Shown here one piece after another: positions 12,056 to 23,277 of a stretch of DNA of 64,000 bases (the stretch's first letter is position 1; each line of letters begins with the position of its first letter). The notes below the pieces were generated by a model, which saw only the letters and a list, made by a program, of their open reading frames with translations, had not been told where the DNA came from and searched no databases. The stretch comes from Brachycybe producta (taxonomy: Eukaryota; Arthropoda; Diplopoda; Playtdesmida; Andrognathidae): NCBI GenBank assembly GCA_036925085.1, contig JAUPFP010000017.1, positions 470,001 to 534,000 of the forward strand, read 5' to 3'. The position numbers and the translations under genes were made by a program.

Positions 12056-12072
12056 TGGTGGAGGTGCGGGGT
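12056..12072 (+). promoter_or_regulatory. Primer-binding site, tRNA-Ala-like
   Basis: Two bases after the LTR, TGGTGGAGGTGC begins with TGG, the complement of a tRNA CCA end. The next bases fit the 3' acceptor stem of tRNA-Ala genes that end GCACCTCCA. After 12 bases the match weakens by one missing C before GGGG. The primer identity is an inference from my knowledge of tRNA ends; host tRNA genes are needed to confirm it. Confidence 0.6.
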
Positions 12073-12126
12073 ATAGCTCCATCTGCCTTCTCCGACCTGT
12101 AAACAGAAGCCGTCCTTTGTCCTAAG

Positions 12127-12147
12127 TCTCGTGATTGTGCCTCACGA
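12127..12147 (+). promoter_or_regulatory. Leader stem-loop
   Basis: CTCGTGA (12128-12134) and TCACGAG (12142-12148) form a perfect 7-bp stem with a 7-base loop, about 70 bases after the primer-binding site. Position fits a dimerisation or packaging element, but that role is speculation. Confidence 0.5.
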
Positions 12148-12159
12148 GGCTTCGTCCGT

Positions 12160-12523
12160 CCTTTCTATGTTGGAGCCACGTATGGAGACCCTCGATAGCG
12201 TCAAAGTCAACCGCGTGGCGCCTGTCTGTAAAACCGCGTATGGAGACCCTCGATCACGTCAAAGTCAACCGCGCGGCGTCCTTTGTGTTGGAACCACGTG
12301 TGGAGACCCTCGATAGCGTCAAAGTCGACCACGTGGCGCCTTTGTAAAACCGCGTATGGAGGCCCTCGATCACGTCAAAGCCAACCGCGCGGCGTCCTTT
12401 GTGTTGGAACCACGTATGGAGGCCCTCGATAGCGTCAAAGCCAACCGCGTGGCGCCTTTTTATGTTGGGACCATGTATGGAGGCCCTCGATCACGTCAAA
12501 GCCAACCGCATGGCACCGTTTTT
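12160..12523 (+). repeat. Six ~59-bp tandem repeats in the retrotransposon leader
   Basis: Six units share the frame CGTATGGAGACCCTCGAT, then AGCGTCAAAGTCAACCGCG and TGGCGCC. Odd units read GATAGCGTC and usually carry TTGGAACCA upstream; even units read GATCACGTC and often carry TAAAACCGCG. The array is therefore three ~118-bp dimers, with the last unit diverged. Later units change GTCAAC to GCCAAC and GAGACC to GAGGCC, which suggests spread by unequal exchange or template slippage. Short ORFs run through the array in several frames, but it is not Gag-like. Function unknown. Confidence 0.85.
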
Positions 12524-14269
12524 TGTGGAATCGCGGAAGAGACTTGTGGCCACACACACCACGTGTCGACCGCGCGATTCTGTGTCCTGTCCTTAGAGAC
12601 ACGTGGGAACGAACTCTTGTCTGCTGACCGCTTAGCACTCGGAAACGTGGACAACCGTTTGGACACACGTGTTTCCGTCCGTGTTTTTGTATTTCATGTT
12701 TCCATTACAATCACCCACTGTCACCTTCACTCTTCTTTAATTTTTAAAGTGAAACCCACACCACGTGGGCAACACTTTAAACAAATTCTTTTTACTCTCC
12801 GAGAGGAGTTTGCAGTCTCATTATGAGATGAGCAAACAAATCTCATCTACTAATCTATCCACCTATTAATAGGCTTTTAAAGGACGTGTGTGTCTTTTAA
12901 AATGTCCTATTATCTTCACTCTTCATCTTTAATTTTCAAGCAAGATTCTCCCTAGCTCTATTTCATTGTTAGGGGGCTTACAAGCTTAAAACACACTTTT
13001 TCTAGCCACGTGGGACTTTCTTGTCCCCCCTTTTTCTTTGTTCTTTGTTTTTACACTTGTGTTTCCCTTGGGACCCTCTATGTCCCAAGTCATGTTCTTC
13101 AATTTCTTCATCATCATCACCTCAATGCATCACCACATGAACTTTCTCCATTGGACAGCACTGAAGCCCGGCCGCCATCTTGGATCGACCGGACACTCTT
13201 CAAAAAGCGCCAACGGAGCGGTTTTTCGCTCCATGTGACTCATTGTTGTACCTTCTCTCATCTTTTTGTGTTCTCTTCTCTTTCCTTCTCTTCCAGAGGG
13301 TTGCACTCACGCGCCCCCTGGCGGAGTTCCTCTTGTTAGAGAAAACTTCTCTTTTTCTTTGAATTTTCTCTCTTTTTGTGTCTTTCTCCTGGCCACCATA
13401 AAAACGTGCCCCGGAGGAACTTTTCAATCATCAATTTTTGGACATTGCAATAAACTGACCGGAAGTGGCCACCACAGCGCCACCTACGGACTTCTTCATT
13501 CTACTCAACATAGATCCTCACTGGGCACTGACTCTGTCTTTTTCATCCAGAGCCATCCAGCAGTGAGGACTCAAAATTTCTACAGTCTGAACATTTCTTC
13601 TGGTTCACCAAGCATTTAGCTTGTTGAACACACTTCAATTTCTACACTGTTTTACTGTTTTAATAAAACTAAATTAAAACTTTTGATGTGCGGGCACCGC
13701 ACCTAAGTTTTAAACTTTCTGAGTAAAACAGCTTTCTTTTCTTGCTTCTTTGGAGAGTTCAGCCATCCTGAACTTCTCCTTTGTTTGTGCATTTCAAAAA
13801 AAGTTCAGCCATCTTGAACTTTTTGTTCTTTGTGTGTTCTTTACACACACACTCTTCATTCTTGTTTTCAAGTAAAACTAAAAGTGCGGGCACCGCGCTC
13901 TAGCTTTACTCTTCATATTGCTTGCCTCTTCTTCAGGCAACTGCAATACACTTTAATTTCTAATTCACTTTCCACAGTGCAATTTCGATTGGGTGGTGCA
14001 CCACGCTCGCAATTGCATTGTACATCTGTAGTTCCTTCATTGAAACTTTTGGGGATTCTTATAACCTCCACGTGGTCACCAAATACCACGTGTAGAGAGA
14101 GATCTTACCCAAATTGATACTCAATAAAGAATTTACAAACACACTGTACCAGTTGGGATCGTCATGCCCAACTGAAGAACAACGCCAACACCAACACAGC
14201 CACTTAAACAACGATACCATCTTTATTAAACGTAGGTAAACTATCGTCACTCAGTGTATAAGGGTACGA
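12524..14269 (+). other. Retrotransposon untranslated leader with repeated hairpins
   Basis: No long ORF or Gag domain. Two copies of a GTGCGGGCACCGC hairpin (about 13688-13702 and 13893-13906) and two GTTCAGCCATC...TGAAC hairpins (13757-13773, 13803-13819) are interleaved. A third G/C hairpin, GGTGGTGCACCACG, follows near 13993. A poly(A)-like AATAAA lies at 13661 and another near 14125. The leader contains many ATG codons upstream of pol, so pol translation would need splicing, internal entry or reinitiation. No splice sites can be proven by eye. Confidence 0.6.
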
Positions 14270-14377
14270 TAGTGTCGGTTGCCGACGAAAAGACTGCGAT
14301 CTACAGCGAGATCAACGGCCGAACCTACAACACACCGACTTACATTGACCACTACGTGTTGCACAAGCCTTAACACA

Positions 14378-17300
14378 ATGGATGCTCACCCACGATTAAC
14401 TGGGACCGCCCGGAGAGCTCTTCTGCACTCCAGGGGAAGCATATATCCATCAGCATTGTGGAGGGCCTATGCAACATCACAGACATACGATACACAATAC
14501 GCCGCATCATCACGTGTGGCTGTCCCACTCGGACCCACCATAGATCCAGTTATTCAACCTGGGACCTGGTGGGTGCCACGAAGTGGCGGCACCCAAAGTA
14601 ATGATGTGCATCAACAGCCTACACGGCGCACGGCTCGGCCCACAAACAATAGTACATTTCGACGCCTAATGTCGTCCACATGTTACTCCAGATATCAACA
14701 GGAGCGACCTCCGCTACTACCAGATCCACTTCCTACCCAGTCGTGTGATGGTTGCAAACTCAACACCATCATGCATCAACTTAATGAACTAAAAATACAG
14801 ATCACTCACATGATGATTATTCATAATGACACCCAACCGCCGCCTGCGCCACCACCACCGACTACAGGTACTACAACACCACAATATCGCCAATATCGTA
14901 GCGAATCAGACAACTCTCCGCCGTACGCTGTCGGGCACCGAGAGCAGTACGAGCCTTGCTACGATTCATACTACAGACGACATGTACCAGGTCCATATAC
15001 GATACCTGAAGAGCGCGCGTACTATGTACCGCGCTATACAAACTATGAGCGTACAGAACATCAGTACGCGCACCCGACCTACGATTTTACAAGGGAGGCC
15101 TCCGATACGGACCACCGTAGTGTGGTCATGGTACCGGACATGCCTCCTGAGACAACCAATTATGACAGAGCACCGGCCGGCATGCCAATAATGATGGTCG
15201 ACTACATCCCGGAGTTAACTTGGGGAATGGATGACCTAACTACCTGGCATGGTACCCTTGAGGTCATTAACCTCGCCACCGCCACCTTGGGTTGCACCGC
15301 CAATGAGGTGGTCGCCATCTTGGCTCCAGGTGGTGGGGCTTCACTCCAAGGGCGCCCTTGTTGCCGCCGGATGCTGAAAGACCTATATAGACAACTGAAG
15401 AATACTTGCATGCCTCAAGAGATCGGAGATCATAGTGTCAGTGATGACAGTCCGAAAATCACTGTCACTATCAATGGCAAAGAGGTCCGCATGCTCGTAG
15501 ACACCGGGGCTCATGGTAGCGTAATATCCAAGGCACTTGCCAAGCAGCTCCAACTCAACATCAAGCCTATGGCTCATCCGCCAAGGATTGAGGGAGTTGG
15601 AGGAAACACCATCGCCGTGGCAGGGCAAGTCTCCGCTACTGTGGAAATTGCCAAACAATCTGCCACGGGCCGCCTGCTGGTTATCACTGGCCCACCCGAC
15701 GCCATCTTAGGCCGAGACCTGGGTAGGGCACTGAAGCTCCTTGTGTCTATGCAGACCAATAAAGTCTACTTAGAGGACGACCTCTTTGAATCAGCACTCC
15801 GAAGGCAGAGTATTCAGGCGTACGTCAAGAGTGCTCTGGAAGAAATCACGCCAGCCACTCTTGGGGAGTCGGACACCGCTCCCATTGAAGTCAAGCTTAT
15901 GCAGCAACCGAACGAATACCTAGTAGTCAAAGGGCTAACACGGCTCACTGGCCATGGGACAACACTAGTGGAGGTAGAGGCCTCTGGGATCCTCACAGAT
16001 CAGGATCTTTTCGTGGTCTCTCCTGACGAGAAGCTACGCGCCTCGAGGGGGGTCTGGGTGGCCCCCGGCATTATGCAAGGCCGTAACAGCAACAGCTTCC
16101 TAGTCGAGGTCCTGAATACCACTATGGGGCCATTAACCCTGGCCTCCGGCGAAGTGATAGCCCATATACAAAAAGACTACTGCTTCGAAACGGTTGAGGT
16201 AAAGACCACTTCAAACGCTGACCCAATCATGACAAAAGAGTCAGGCGCTAAATTCGATGAAGCAATGCAACTCGGGCCTCGATTACGTAATGGCCAGAGG
16301 CGCATTCTAATGGATCTTTTGAGATCCTATCGAGATGTCTTCGCGCTAGAAACGTCGGAACTTGGATGTACCAACCTCACGGAACATCGAATCGATACTG
16401 GCGATCATGCACCCGTGCGGGAACCCCTCCGAAGGAGTGGCCCCGAGCAGCAGGAGATTATCCGGAAAACAGTTGAGGAAATGCTCAAATCCGGAGTAGC
16501 CAGCGAATCCAAGTCTCCTTATGCTTCAGCAGTAGTCCTGGTGAAGAAGAAGGATGGACAATGGCGTTTCTGCGTTGACTATAGACGCCTGAACGATATC
16601 ACCAAACCAGACAATTACCCACTACCCCGAATCGATGATGCTTTAGACTCGCTTCGTGGGTCGAGAATCTTCGCGACCCTCGACATGATCTCCGGCTATT
16701 GGCAATTTGAGGTCGCCAAAGAGGATAGGGAGAAGACCGCGTTCATCACACCCGGTGGGCTGTTCGAATTCAATCGGATGCCCTTTGGTCTGCGTAACGC
16801 TCCTGCTACTATGCAGCGTGCCCTGGATATCCTTTTGGCTGGCCACAAATGGGAGACTTGTCTAGTCTACCTAGACGACATCATCGTATTCGGCGCGACT
16901 TTTGAACAGTTTATGGAAAGGTTGGACTGCGTCCTAGGACTCCTAAAAGAGGCGGGGTTGAAGCTTCACCCCGAAAAGAGCTTCTTCGGCTACGACGAAG
17001 TCCTCTACCTGGGATACATCATCTCCAAAGAAGGAGTGCGTCCAGACCCGAGGAAAGTGGTTGCCATCTCCGACTTAGCGGCGCCTACTAATGTCAAGGA
17101 GGTGAAGCGATTCCTGGGCATGGCCGGTTTCTACCGGCGATTTATTGTTAACTTTGCCCACATCGCTAAACCACTCACGGATATGACCAAAAAGGGGCTG
17201 CCCTTTTTATGGACGATCGACAGAGAAGCAGCATTCACTCTGTTAAAGACTAAACTTGTCACCGCGCCAATATTGGCCATTTACGACCCAGATGCCGAAA

Positions 17301-19066
17301 TCAAAATACACACCGACGCCTCTGCTTACGGCATCGGAGCTATCCTCTACCAACAGTCACCATCTAAGGAACTGCAGATCCTGGGTGGTGTCTCTCGAGT
17401 GCTCCGAGACGCCGAATTAAACTATTCAACAACAGATAAAGAGTGCCTCGCAGTGGTGTACGGCATCGTCAAGTTTAGACCTTATCTCTTTAACAAAGCC
17501 TTTGTCATCGTCACCGACCATCATGCACTGTGCTACTTAAAAACCGCACAGCGACTCCAAGGACGCCTGGGTCGCTGGCAGCTACTGCTCCAGGAATACG
17601 ACTACACCGTAGTCTACAAGGCCGGCATCACTCACGTCGATGCAGATTGCATTTCACGGAGTCAGGTGGACGTTCCTGAAGACTGGAAGCTGCAGGCTAC
17701 CCCAGATGACCTCGACGACAGCGTGGTTTACGCAGTCACTTTGCGTTGGGATTGGTCGGTTGAACAAACAAGAGACCCGAACGTGACACAGATTAAGACC
17801 GAACTTCGCAACAATCCAAGTACCGAGCTTCACCATACCTATGTCATCATAGACGAGGTTTTGTGTGCCCTTGTCTACCAGGGCAGCATAACACCCAAGC
17901 TCGTGACGGTGGTACCCAAACATCTGGTACCCGAAGTTCTGAGACTTTTACACGATAGTCCTGAAGCCGGACACTTCGGCCAGGATAAGACATTAGAAAA
18001 GGTGTGCCAACGGTTCTTTTGGCCAACCTGGAAGCAGGATACCATCGAGTATGTGCGCACGTGCGAGATATGCCAAAAGTGCAAGACACCACAGTCCAAG
18101 CTGCCCGGGTTCCTCCATGAAATGGAAATTGGAGACCCAGGTGAATGCTGGGGAATCGATTACATCGGTCCCCTGCCAAAATCACTGGGTGGTGTCAAGC
18201 ACATCATCCTGGCAGTGGATTACGCCACCAGATTCTGTTTCGCACGAGCTGTGCACAGCCAGTCGGCCAAAACAACTAAGAATTTCCTCCAAGATACGAT
18301 CGTGTATCTTATCGGGATGCCCAGGAGGATAATCACCGACCGGGGAACACCTTTTACAGCTAAAGACACACAAGCGCTGTGTGACGAGCTGGGAATAAAG
18401 CACGCCACCACGACAGCGTACTTTCCGCAAGGAGACGGTCTTGCGGAAAGGACCAACAAAACTATAATGCAGACCGTCAAGAGACTCCTGACGCCTGAAA
18501 AAGGACAGCGGGATTGGTATTTCCATCTCCAAGCCGCCACCTTCGCTTACAACACCGCGACCCATACGTCAACGAAGTTCTCGCCATACCGCTTAATGTT
18601 TGGAAGAGAGGCCCGACTACGAATCGACAATCGGGCACCTCTCCTACCGAAGGTTATGGATTCAAACCCTGCAGCACCTTCTGTGGTTGCCACGGAAGAG
18701 GTCGAAATTGCAAGGGCCAACCTGCACGAGGCCCATTTGCGACAGAAGAAGTACTATGACGCAAGACGAAAAACTCCACACACGTATAAAATCGGAGACC
18801 CAGTACTCGTTCGAGACCAACGCATCGTGCCTGATGAGACCAAGAAACTACGTTACTCGTACAGGGATGGTTACACGGTAACCAAAATCATCAGCGACAC
18901 GGTGCTCGAGCTGGAGCACGAAGATACGTTTGGAAGATTGATTCGAGACACGGTGAACATTGTGCATATCAAGCCAAAACAACTGAGGACAGTTGTTCCA
19001 GGGTTGGAGGGGGAAGACAAATCCAGCTCCCCACAACAAGAGGAACCTACCTCCTCACCACAATAA
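14378..19066 (+). CDS. pol: Pol polyprotein: PR-RT-RNaseH-IN (Ty3/gypsy)
   Basis: Encodes the enzymes that copy the element RNA to DNA and insert it. Numbered from the first in-frame ATG (14378; the frame is open from 14273): retropepsin-like protease with DTGA at D375; reverse transcriptase about 678-895 with VDYRRLN and YLDD (first D at 833); RNase H with HTDAS, D980; integrase with an H-x6-H-x29-C-x2-C finger (H1192, H1199, C1229, C1232) and a D1261, D1321, E1357 triad spaced as DD35E; then a basic C-terminal region. All catalytic residues are present. The first ~340 residues are Tyr/Pro-rich (a PPAPPPP run, many YY and RY pairs), with no CCHC knuckle and no Gag capsid that I can recognise. 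The ORF is 1562 residues with no frameshift between PR and IN. G/C content is higher than in the flanks. Confidence 0.95.
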   Translation: MDAHPRLTGTARRALLHSRGSIYPSALWRAYATSQTYDTQYAASSRVAVPLGPTIDPVIQPGTWWVPRSGGTQSNDVHQQPTRRTARPTNNSTFRRLMSSTCYSRYQQERPPLLPDPLPTQSCDGCKLNTIMHQLNELKIQITHMMIIHNDTQPPPAPPPPTTGTTTPQYRQYRSESDNSPPYAVGHREQYEPCYDSYYRRHVPGPYTIPEERAYYVPRYTNYERTEHQYAHPTYDFTREASDTDHRSVVMVPDMPPETTNYDRAPAGMPIMMVDYIPELTWGMDDLTTWHGTLEVINLATATLGCTANEVVAILAPGGGASLQGRPCCRRMLKDLYRQLKNTCMPQEIGDHSVSDDSPKITVTINGKEVRMLVDTGAHGSVISKALAKQLQLNIKPMAHPPRIEGVGGNTIAVAGQVSATVEIAKQSATGRLLVITGPPDAILGRDLGRALKLLVSMQTNKVYLEDDLFESALRRQSIQAYVKSALEEITPATLGESDTAPIEVKLMQQPNEYLVVKGLTRLTGHGTTLVEVEASGILTDQDLFVVSPDEKLRASRGVWVAPGIMQGRNSNSFLVEVLNTTMGPLTLASGEVIAHIQKDYCFETVEVKTTSNADPIMTKESGAKFDEAMQLGPRLRNGQRRILMDLLRSYRDVFALETSELGCTNLTEHRIDTGDHAPVREPLRRSGPEQQEIIRKTVEEMLKSGVASESKSPYASAVVLVKKKDGQWRFCVDYRRLNDITKPDNYPLPRIDDALDSLRGSRIFATLDMISGYWQFEVAKEDREKTAFITPGGLFEFNRMPFGLRNAPATMQRALDILLAGHKWETCLVYLDDIIVFGATFEQFMERLDCVLGLLKEAGLKLHPEKSFFGYDEVLYLGYIISKEGVRPDPRKVVAISDLAAPTNVKEVKRFLGMAGFYRRFIVNFAHIAKPLTDMTKKGLPFLWTIDREAAFTLLKTKLVTAPILAIYDPDAEIKIHTDASAYGIGAILYQQSPSKELQILGGVSRVLRDAELNYSTTDKECLAVVYGIVKFRPYLFNKAFVIVTDHHALCYLKTAQRLQGRLGRWQLLLQEYDYTVVYKAGITHVDADCISRSQVDVPEDWKLQATPDDLDDSVVYAVTLRWDWSVEQTRDPNVTQIKTELRNNPSTELHHTYVIIDEVLCALVYQGSITPKLVTVVPKHLVPEVLRLLHDSPEAGHFGQDKTLEKVCQRFFWPTWKQDTIEYVRTCEICQKCKTPQSKLPGFLHEMEIGDPGECWGIDYIGPLPKSLGGVKHIILAVDYATRFCFARAVHSQSAKTTKNFLQDTIVYLIGMPRRIITDRGTPFTAKDTQALCDELGIKHATTTAYFPQGDGLAERTNKTIMQTVKRLLTPEKGQRDWYFHLQAATFAYNTATHTSTKFSPYRLMFGREARLRIDNRAPLLPKVMDSNPAAPSVVATEEVEIARANLHEAHLRQKKYYDARRKTPHTYKIGDPVLVRDQRIVPDETKKLRYSYRDGYTVTKIISDTVLELEHEDTFGRLIRDTVNIVHIKPKQLRTVVPGLEGEDKSSSPQQEEPTSSPQ

Positions 19067-19436
19067 ACCAATAACCCTATCAACAACCCACACAACCTAA
19101 ATTTTTTCTTTCGGTTGTTTATATCATCACATTGGTCACTTGCTGACACACACCAATATAAACAAACAACAACGTGTGTGACCACAAACATTCACACACC
19201 CCTGCTCACATTTCACCACTCGAATCTGATTCCAATGGGGAAACTTTCGCACACTGCGTTTGGGGACCAGGTCGTCTGACAACAATAACAAACAATAGTG
19301 GAAGAACGGCGTTTAATACTCAGAAACCGACACCCCGCGAGCCTCCAATAACAAACAAATTGGGTGGCTTATTGGAGTTCCAGCCAGCTTCGTGGAATTA
19401 TACGATTTCCATGGGACCCTGGAATTTCACACCTCG
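19067..19436 (+). other. Spacer between pol and the 3' ORF
   Basis: About 370 bases without a supported gene. The frame of the 3' ORF is open from a TAA at 19314-19316, so its true start could be a splice acceptor or GTG codon upstream of the first ATG. A second overlapping frame (19174-19662) is open but looks like a shadow. Confidence 0.5.
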
Positions 19437-20414
19437 ATGGGGAAGTCGGGAAACACACAAGTATATAGCCAACGCCAGGCTGGTCACCAGCACTTCGGAA
19501 ACAATTCTGGAAGAACAAGGATGTCACAGTGCAACGAAACAACGGGAAGCCAGGACGATGCCATCCCTGACCCATCTACTAGGATGGACTCGGATGACAC
19601 GACAACGCAGCAACTCGGCATCGAGGAAGTCGGGGACGACACAGCACGCGCCATCGACCTAACGACGTCAACTGCCTCGTCTCGCCATATCGCCGCAGCC
19701 TCAGCAACCCCCGTACTAACTTTGCCGCAAGTGACACAACCTTTTCGCATACCAACAGTCACTACCAGGAGACTACCGGTATATCGACCGCTTCGTCAGG
19801 AAGCACGATGTGAAAGACTTCTAAATAATTGCTGGGCACTCTGGCAACGACAGGTGCGGCCCGCAAACACCTATTACATCGGTCACTATGACCTGATGGA
19901 GGGATTTCCGCGCCTCTACATACCGGAGGAAGGGCGCTACGTTGTAGGAATGTCATACTACCTGCAACTCTCTATGGCCGTCCTAATTCCGTCCACCCGG
20001 TACATCGAAATATACCAGTTTGCCGAGCAGCCCATCACTCCAGCATTGGGCGCCCTTCAGCAGGCTTTCTTTAACAGTCTCCTGGGAGTCCCACTTAACG
20101 GAGCATACAGCATTGCCCGAATGATCGTTTGGAGGACCCGCGCCACTTACCAGGCCGCCATCCTGTGGGACGCCGTTTACGGTGTCCTCACCGGGCAACC
20201 ACCGGGCCGACTGATCACCGCCGACGCCACCGTCCACCGAAGTTTCATGGAAAGTCTCCGGGGCTTCGACAACGGATGGATCGTCGCCGCCTGGGAATCC
20301 TATCATCCCTGGCTGCGGAGCCACCTCCTCCACTCACCGTCAGACCCCCTACAAGCACTTCACGGATATGTTTCTGCATGTACATGTGCATGCAATCAAC
20401 CGACGTGGGTATAG
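19437..20414 (+). CDS. Unknown 3' ORF of the retrotransposon (325 aa)
   Basis: I do not recognise this protein. The frame is open for over 1 kb; the first ATG is at 19437 and another at 19521. The first ~100 residues are Ser/Thr/Asp-rich and probably disordered. The following ~200 residues look like a mainly helical globular domain with many Trp and Tyr, for example the segments WALWQRQ, YYIGHYDL and FFNSLLGVP. The C-terminus has a short Cys cluster (CTCACN). It occupies the env position but shows no signal peptide, no clear membrane anchor and no fusion-peptide-like stretch, so Env is not supported. Since no Gag is seen upstream of pol, a displaced structural protein is one hypothesis. Expression may be from a spliced RNA. 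Confidence 0.75.
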   Translation: MGKSGNTQVYSQRQAGHQHFGNNSGRTRMSQCNETTGSQDDAIPDPSTRMDSDDTTTQQLGIEEVGDDTARAIDLTTSTASSRHIAAASATPVLTLPQVTQPFRIPTVTTRRLPVYRPLRQEARCERLLNNCWALWQRQVRPANTYYIGHYDLMEGFPRLYIPEEGRYVVGMSYYLQLSMAVLIPSTRYIEIYQFAEQPITPALGALQQAFFNSLLGVPLNGAYSIARMIVWRTRATYQAAILWDAVYGVLTGQPPGRLITADATVHRSFMESLRGFDNGWIVAAWESYHPWLRSHLLHSPSDPLQALHGYVSACTCACNQPTWV

Positions 20415-20756
20415 ATTAGAAAACCGTGTGGTCACCGCCCATTGGGGTGGTGAGCTCGGAAAATATAAAAAAAAAAAAGAGAAAAGAATTCTGTTATAAC
20501 TGCTTTATGTATAAATAAGTATTTCTTGTAAATATCCATAGGAACTCGCCACCCAGCGAGTATTAATTGTGTTTGCCTTTTTATTTTCAGAATTTGCATT
20601 TTCAAAGGGCGCTGACACTTCGGTGCCAGTGCCTTTCCATAACCACCTCTGTACACGGTAAGTCCTCAGCCACCCATGTCTCCCCGCTGCGTAACTTGAA
20701 AACCTTCCACCCTTGGCTGGAGTACGAGGACGTACTCCAAGCAAAGTTGGAGGGTA
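20415..20756 (+). other. 3' untranslated region and weak polypurine tract
   Basis: Contains an A-run at about 20466-20478 and ends GCAAAGTTGGAGGGTA directly before the 3' LTR. The purine-rich GGAGGG segment is the only candidate polypurine primer and it is short. Confidence 0.5.
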
Positions 20757-21603
<847 letters not shown>

Positions 21604-21761
21604 TGAAATTCTGTCTTCAAAAATTGATCTTTCAAAAGGTCCAGTTCTCTATTGTGGGCTTGTGCAGCTTGCATTTTGAAATGTGTCGCATTTAAGCTTG
21701 TTCATAGACGAGACAATTCTAGTGGTCGAAGATGTAAGGTAAAAAGTGTGTCAGTTGTGGT

Positions 21762-21890
21762 GTGTGTGTGGCCAAAACCGACCGACCACTCCAGTTTCGA
21801 CTGCCAGCAGTTTTGAAGTGATCTTAGTGTGGTGAAACTGTTAAAAGTGGTCGTGTAAAAAACGCGACTGGTCGGTTTCGGCCACACGCC
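21762..21890. repeat. Small fold-back (hairpin) sequence
   Basis: GTGTGTGGCCAAAACCGACC near the left end pairs with GGTCGGTTTCGGCCACACGC near the right end, separated by about 80 bases. No target duplication was identified. Probably a small fold-back element or inverted duplication. Confidence 0.55.
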
Positions 21891-22471
21891 GACGGCTATT
21901 TGCAGTCCATCTCGATCACTAAAAGTCGCACGTCTTATGATGCTGTGATGCATCGTATTGCAATCTCAGTGAGCCCACATGGTTAATTTTTATCGATTTT
22001 TGAATTGGCGCCAAACGTTTTGAATGGGCATAGATCTACCTAATGAAAAAATTTGAGCGGAAATTCGATGGTTTTTGGAAAGAGCGGTAATTTTTAAATG
22101 TACGCTCACAATTGAAGAATGTAATGTTCAAAAGGGACAGATGGAGGCAAACATATTACGGGGTGAGACAGTGAAATTCGAAGACCCTCGTAAGACAATC
22201 GAGAGTGAAAGCATTTGCCAAGAATATTTTCTTTGATCACGTTATACCCTTCGAGTTTCTGAAACACTTTTTTTGTTTCTGTTCATTTTACTCACAAAAT
22301 ACAGAATAATCAAAGTTTATTAGGGTTTTCATTACCGGTTTTATCGTTATGGTTATTACCGGTCGATTTTGTTACATCGGTATTACGGGTAAATTGACCT
22401 TTCAAATACCGGTTTTTTTGGTAAAAAGTTTTATATTAATTTGGATAAAAGAATTGACCAATATTTAAGAA

Positions 22472-23038
22472 CTAGTGGGGTAACCCGTCATAAATGACGG
22501 GAGCAAAATTCACAGGCAATTGTGCCCAGCATTAGAATTTCTTTTCCTCCGCCCTTTTATGACATCAGACCAAGTAACAAACCAATTAGAAATTGATGAC
22601 GTTCATAAAAGGGCTGAGCAAAAGAAATTATAATGCTGGGCACAATTGCCCGTGATAAATTCTAGTTTAATTTTGCTCCTATTATCCCCTCTCCTTTTTA
22701 TACTTGAAAGAGAAAGTGAGCTTTTCCTTTTTTTCTGGTGTGCGCATGCGTGTCGTTTGTTCCTTTTTTACTCCTTTCATTTCAATTTCAGTTTCCCCCT
22801 CCCCCTTTTTTGTCCTCCACGTTTCTCCTCCCCCCCTACTCTTTCCAACGTTTCTCCTCCCCCTCCCCCTCTCCAATTTAATATCGTGGGGTTCTTGGAT
22901 GGGGAGAACGCAACATCATTTGTTGACCTTGGGGAAAAAAAGGGGTTTATTTAATTAAATTTATATACATTCCGATGTGCTTATGTGTTACAGCGTTACT
23001 GACCAGGGAAGCAAGGAGACGAAGAAAGACAGACGGGA
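22472..23038 (-). mobile_element. Non-autonomous Helitron 1
   Basis: Read on the minus strand it starts TCCC, and it ends with a hairpin (CCCGTCA, TTTA, TGACGGG) followed by TTACCCCA and CTAG. It sits between an A (22471) and a T (23039). TC start, hairpin near the end, CTAG end and AT target are the Helitron signature. No Rep/helicase gene. It includes a palindromic module at 22511-22654 and CT-rich tracts. Confidence 0.75.
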
Positions 23039-23277
23039 TACAAGATACAATATATTGTTGCTTATGCTATGTGTGTCTGTGTGTGCAAATTCACGGAGAG
23101 AATATAACGTAAGGCTCAATGGTAGTAAGCAATCCATGGTGGGGGAAAAAAAACACTCAAAACATTTGCTGTCTGACAGACTGACACACACAGCCACCAC
23201 TCGTATGTAGAAAATAATGGTTGATCTAAAAGTATTGAGTGAATAAAATAGGAGAACAGATTGTGAGATGAAATGAA

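Noticed and set aside
12131..12826. Open frames through the leader tandem repeats as a possible Gag
   Set aside because: Several frames are open only because the repeat unit lacks stops; sequences are repetitive with no capsid or zinc-knuckle motif.
19437..20414. Envelope gene making the element an errantivirus-like retrovirus
   Set aside because: No signal peptide, transmembrane anchor, furin-like site or fusion peptide is visible; position alone is not enough.
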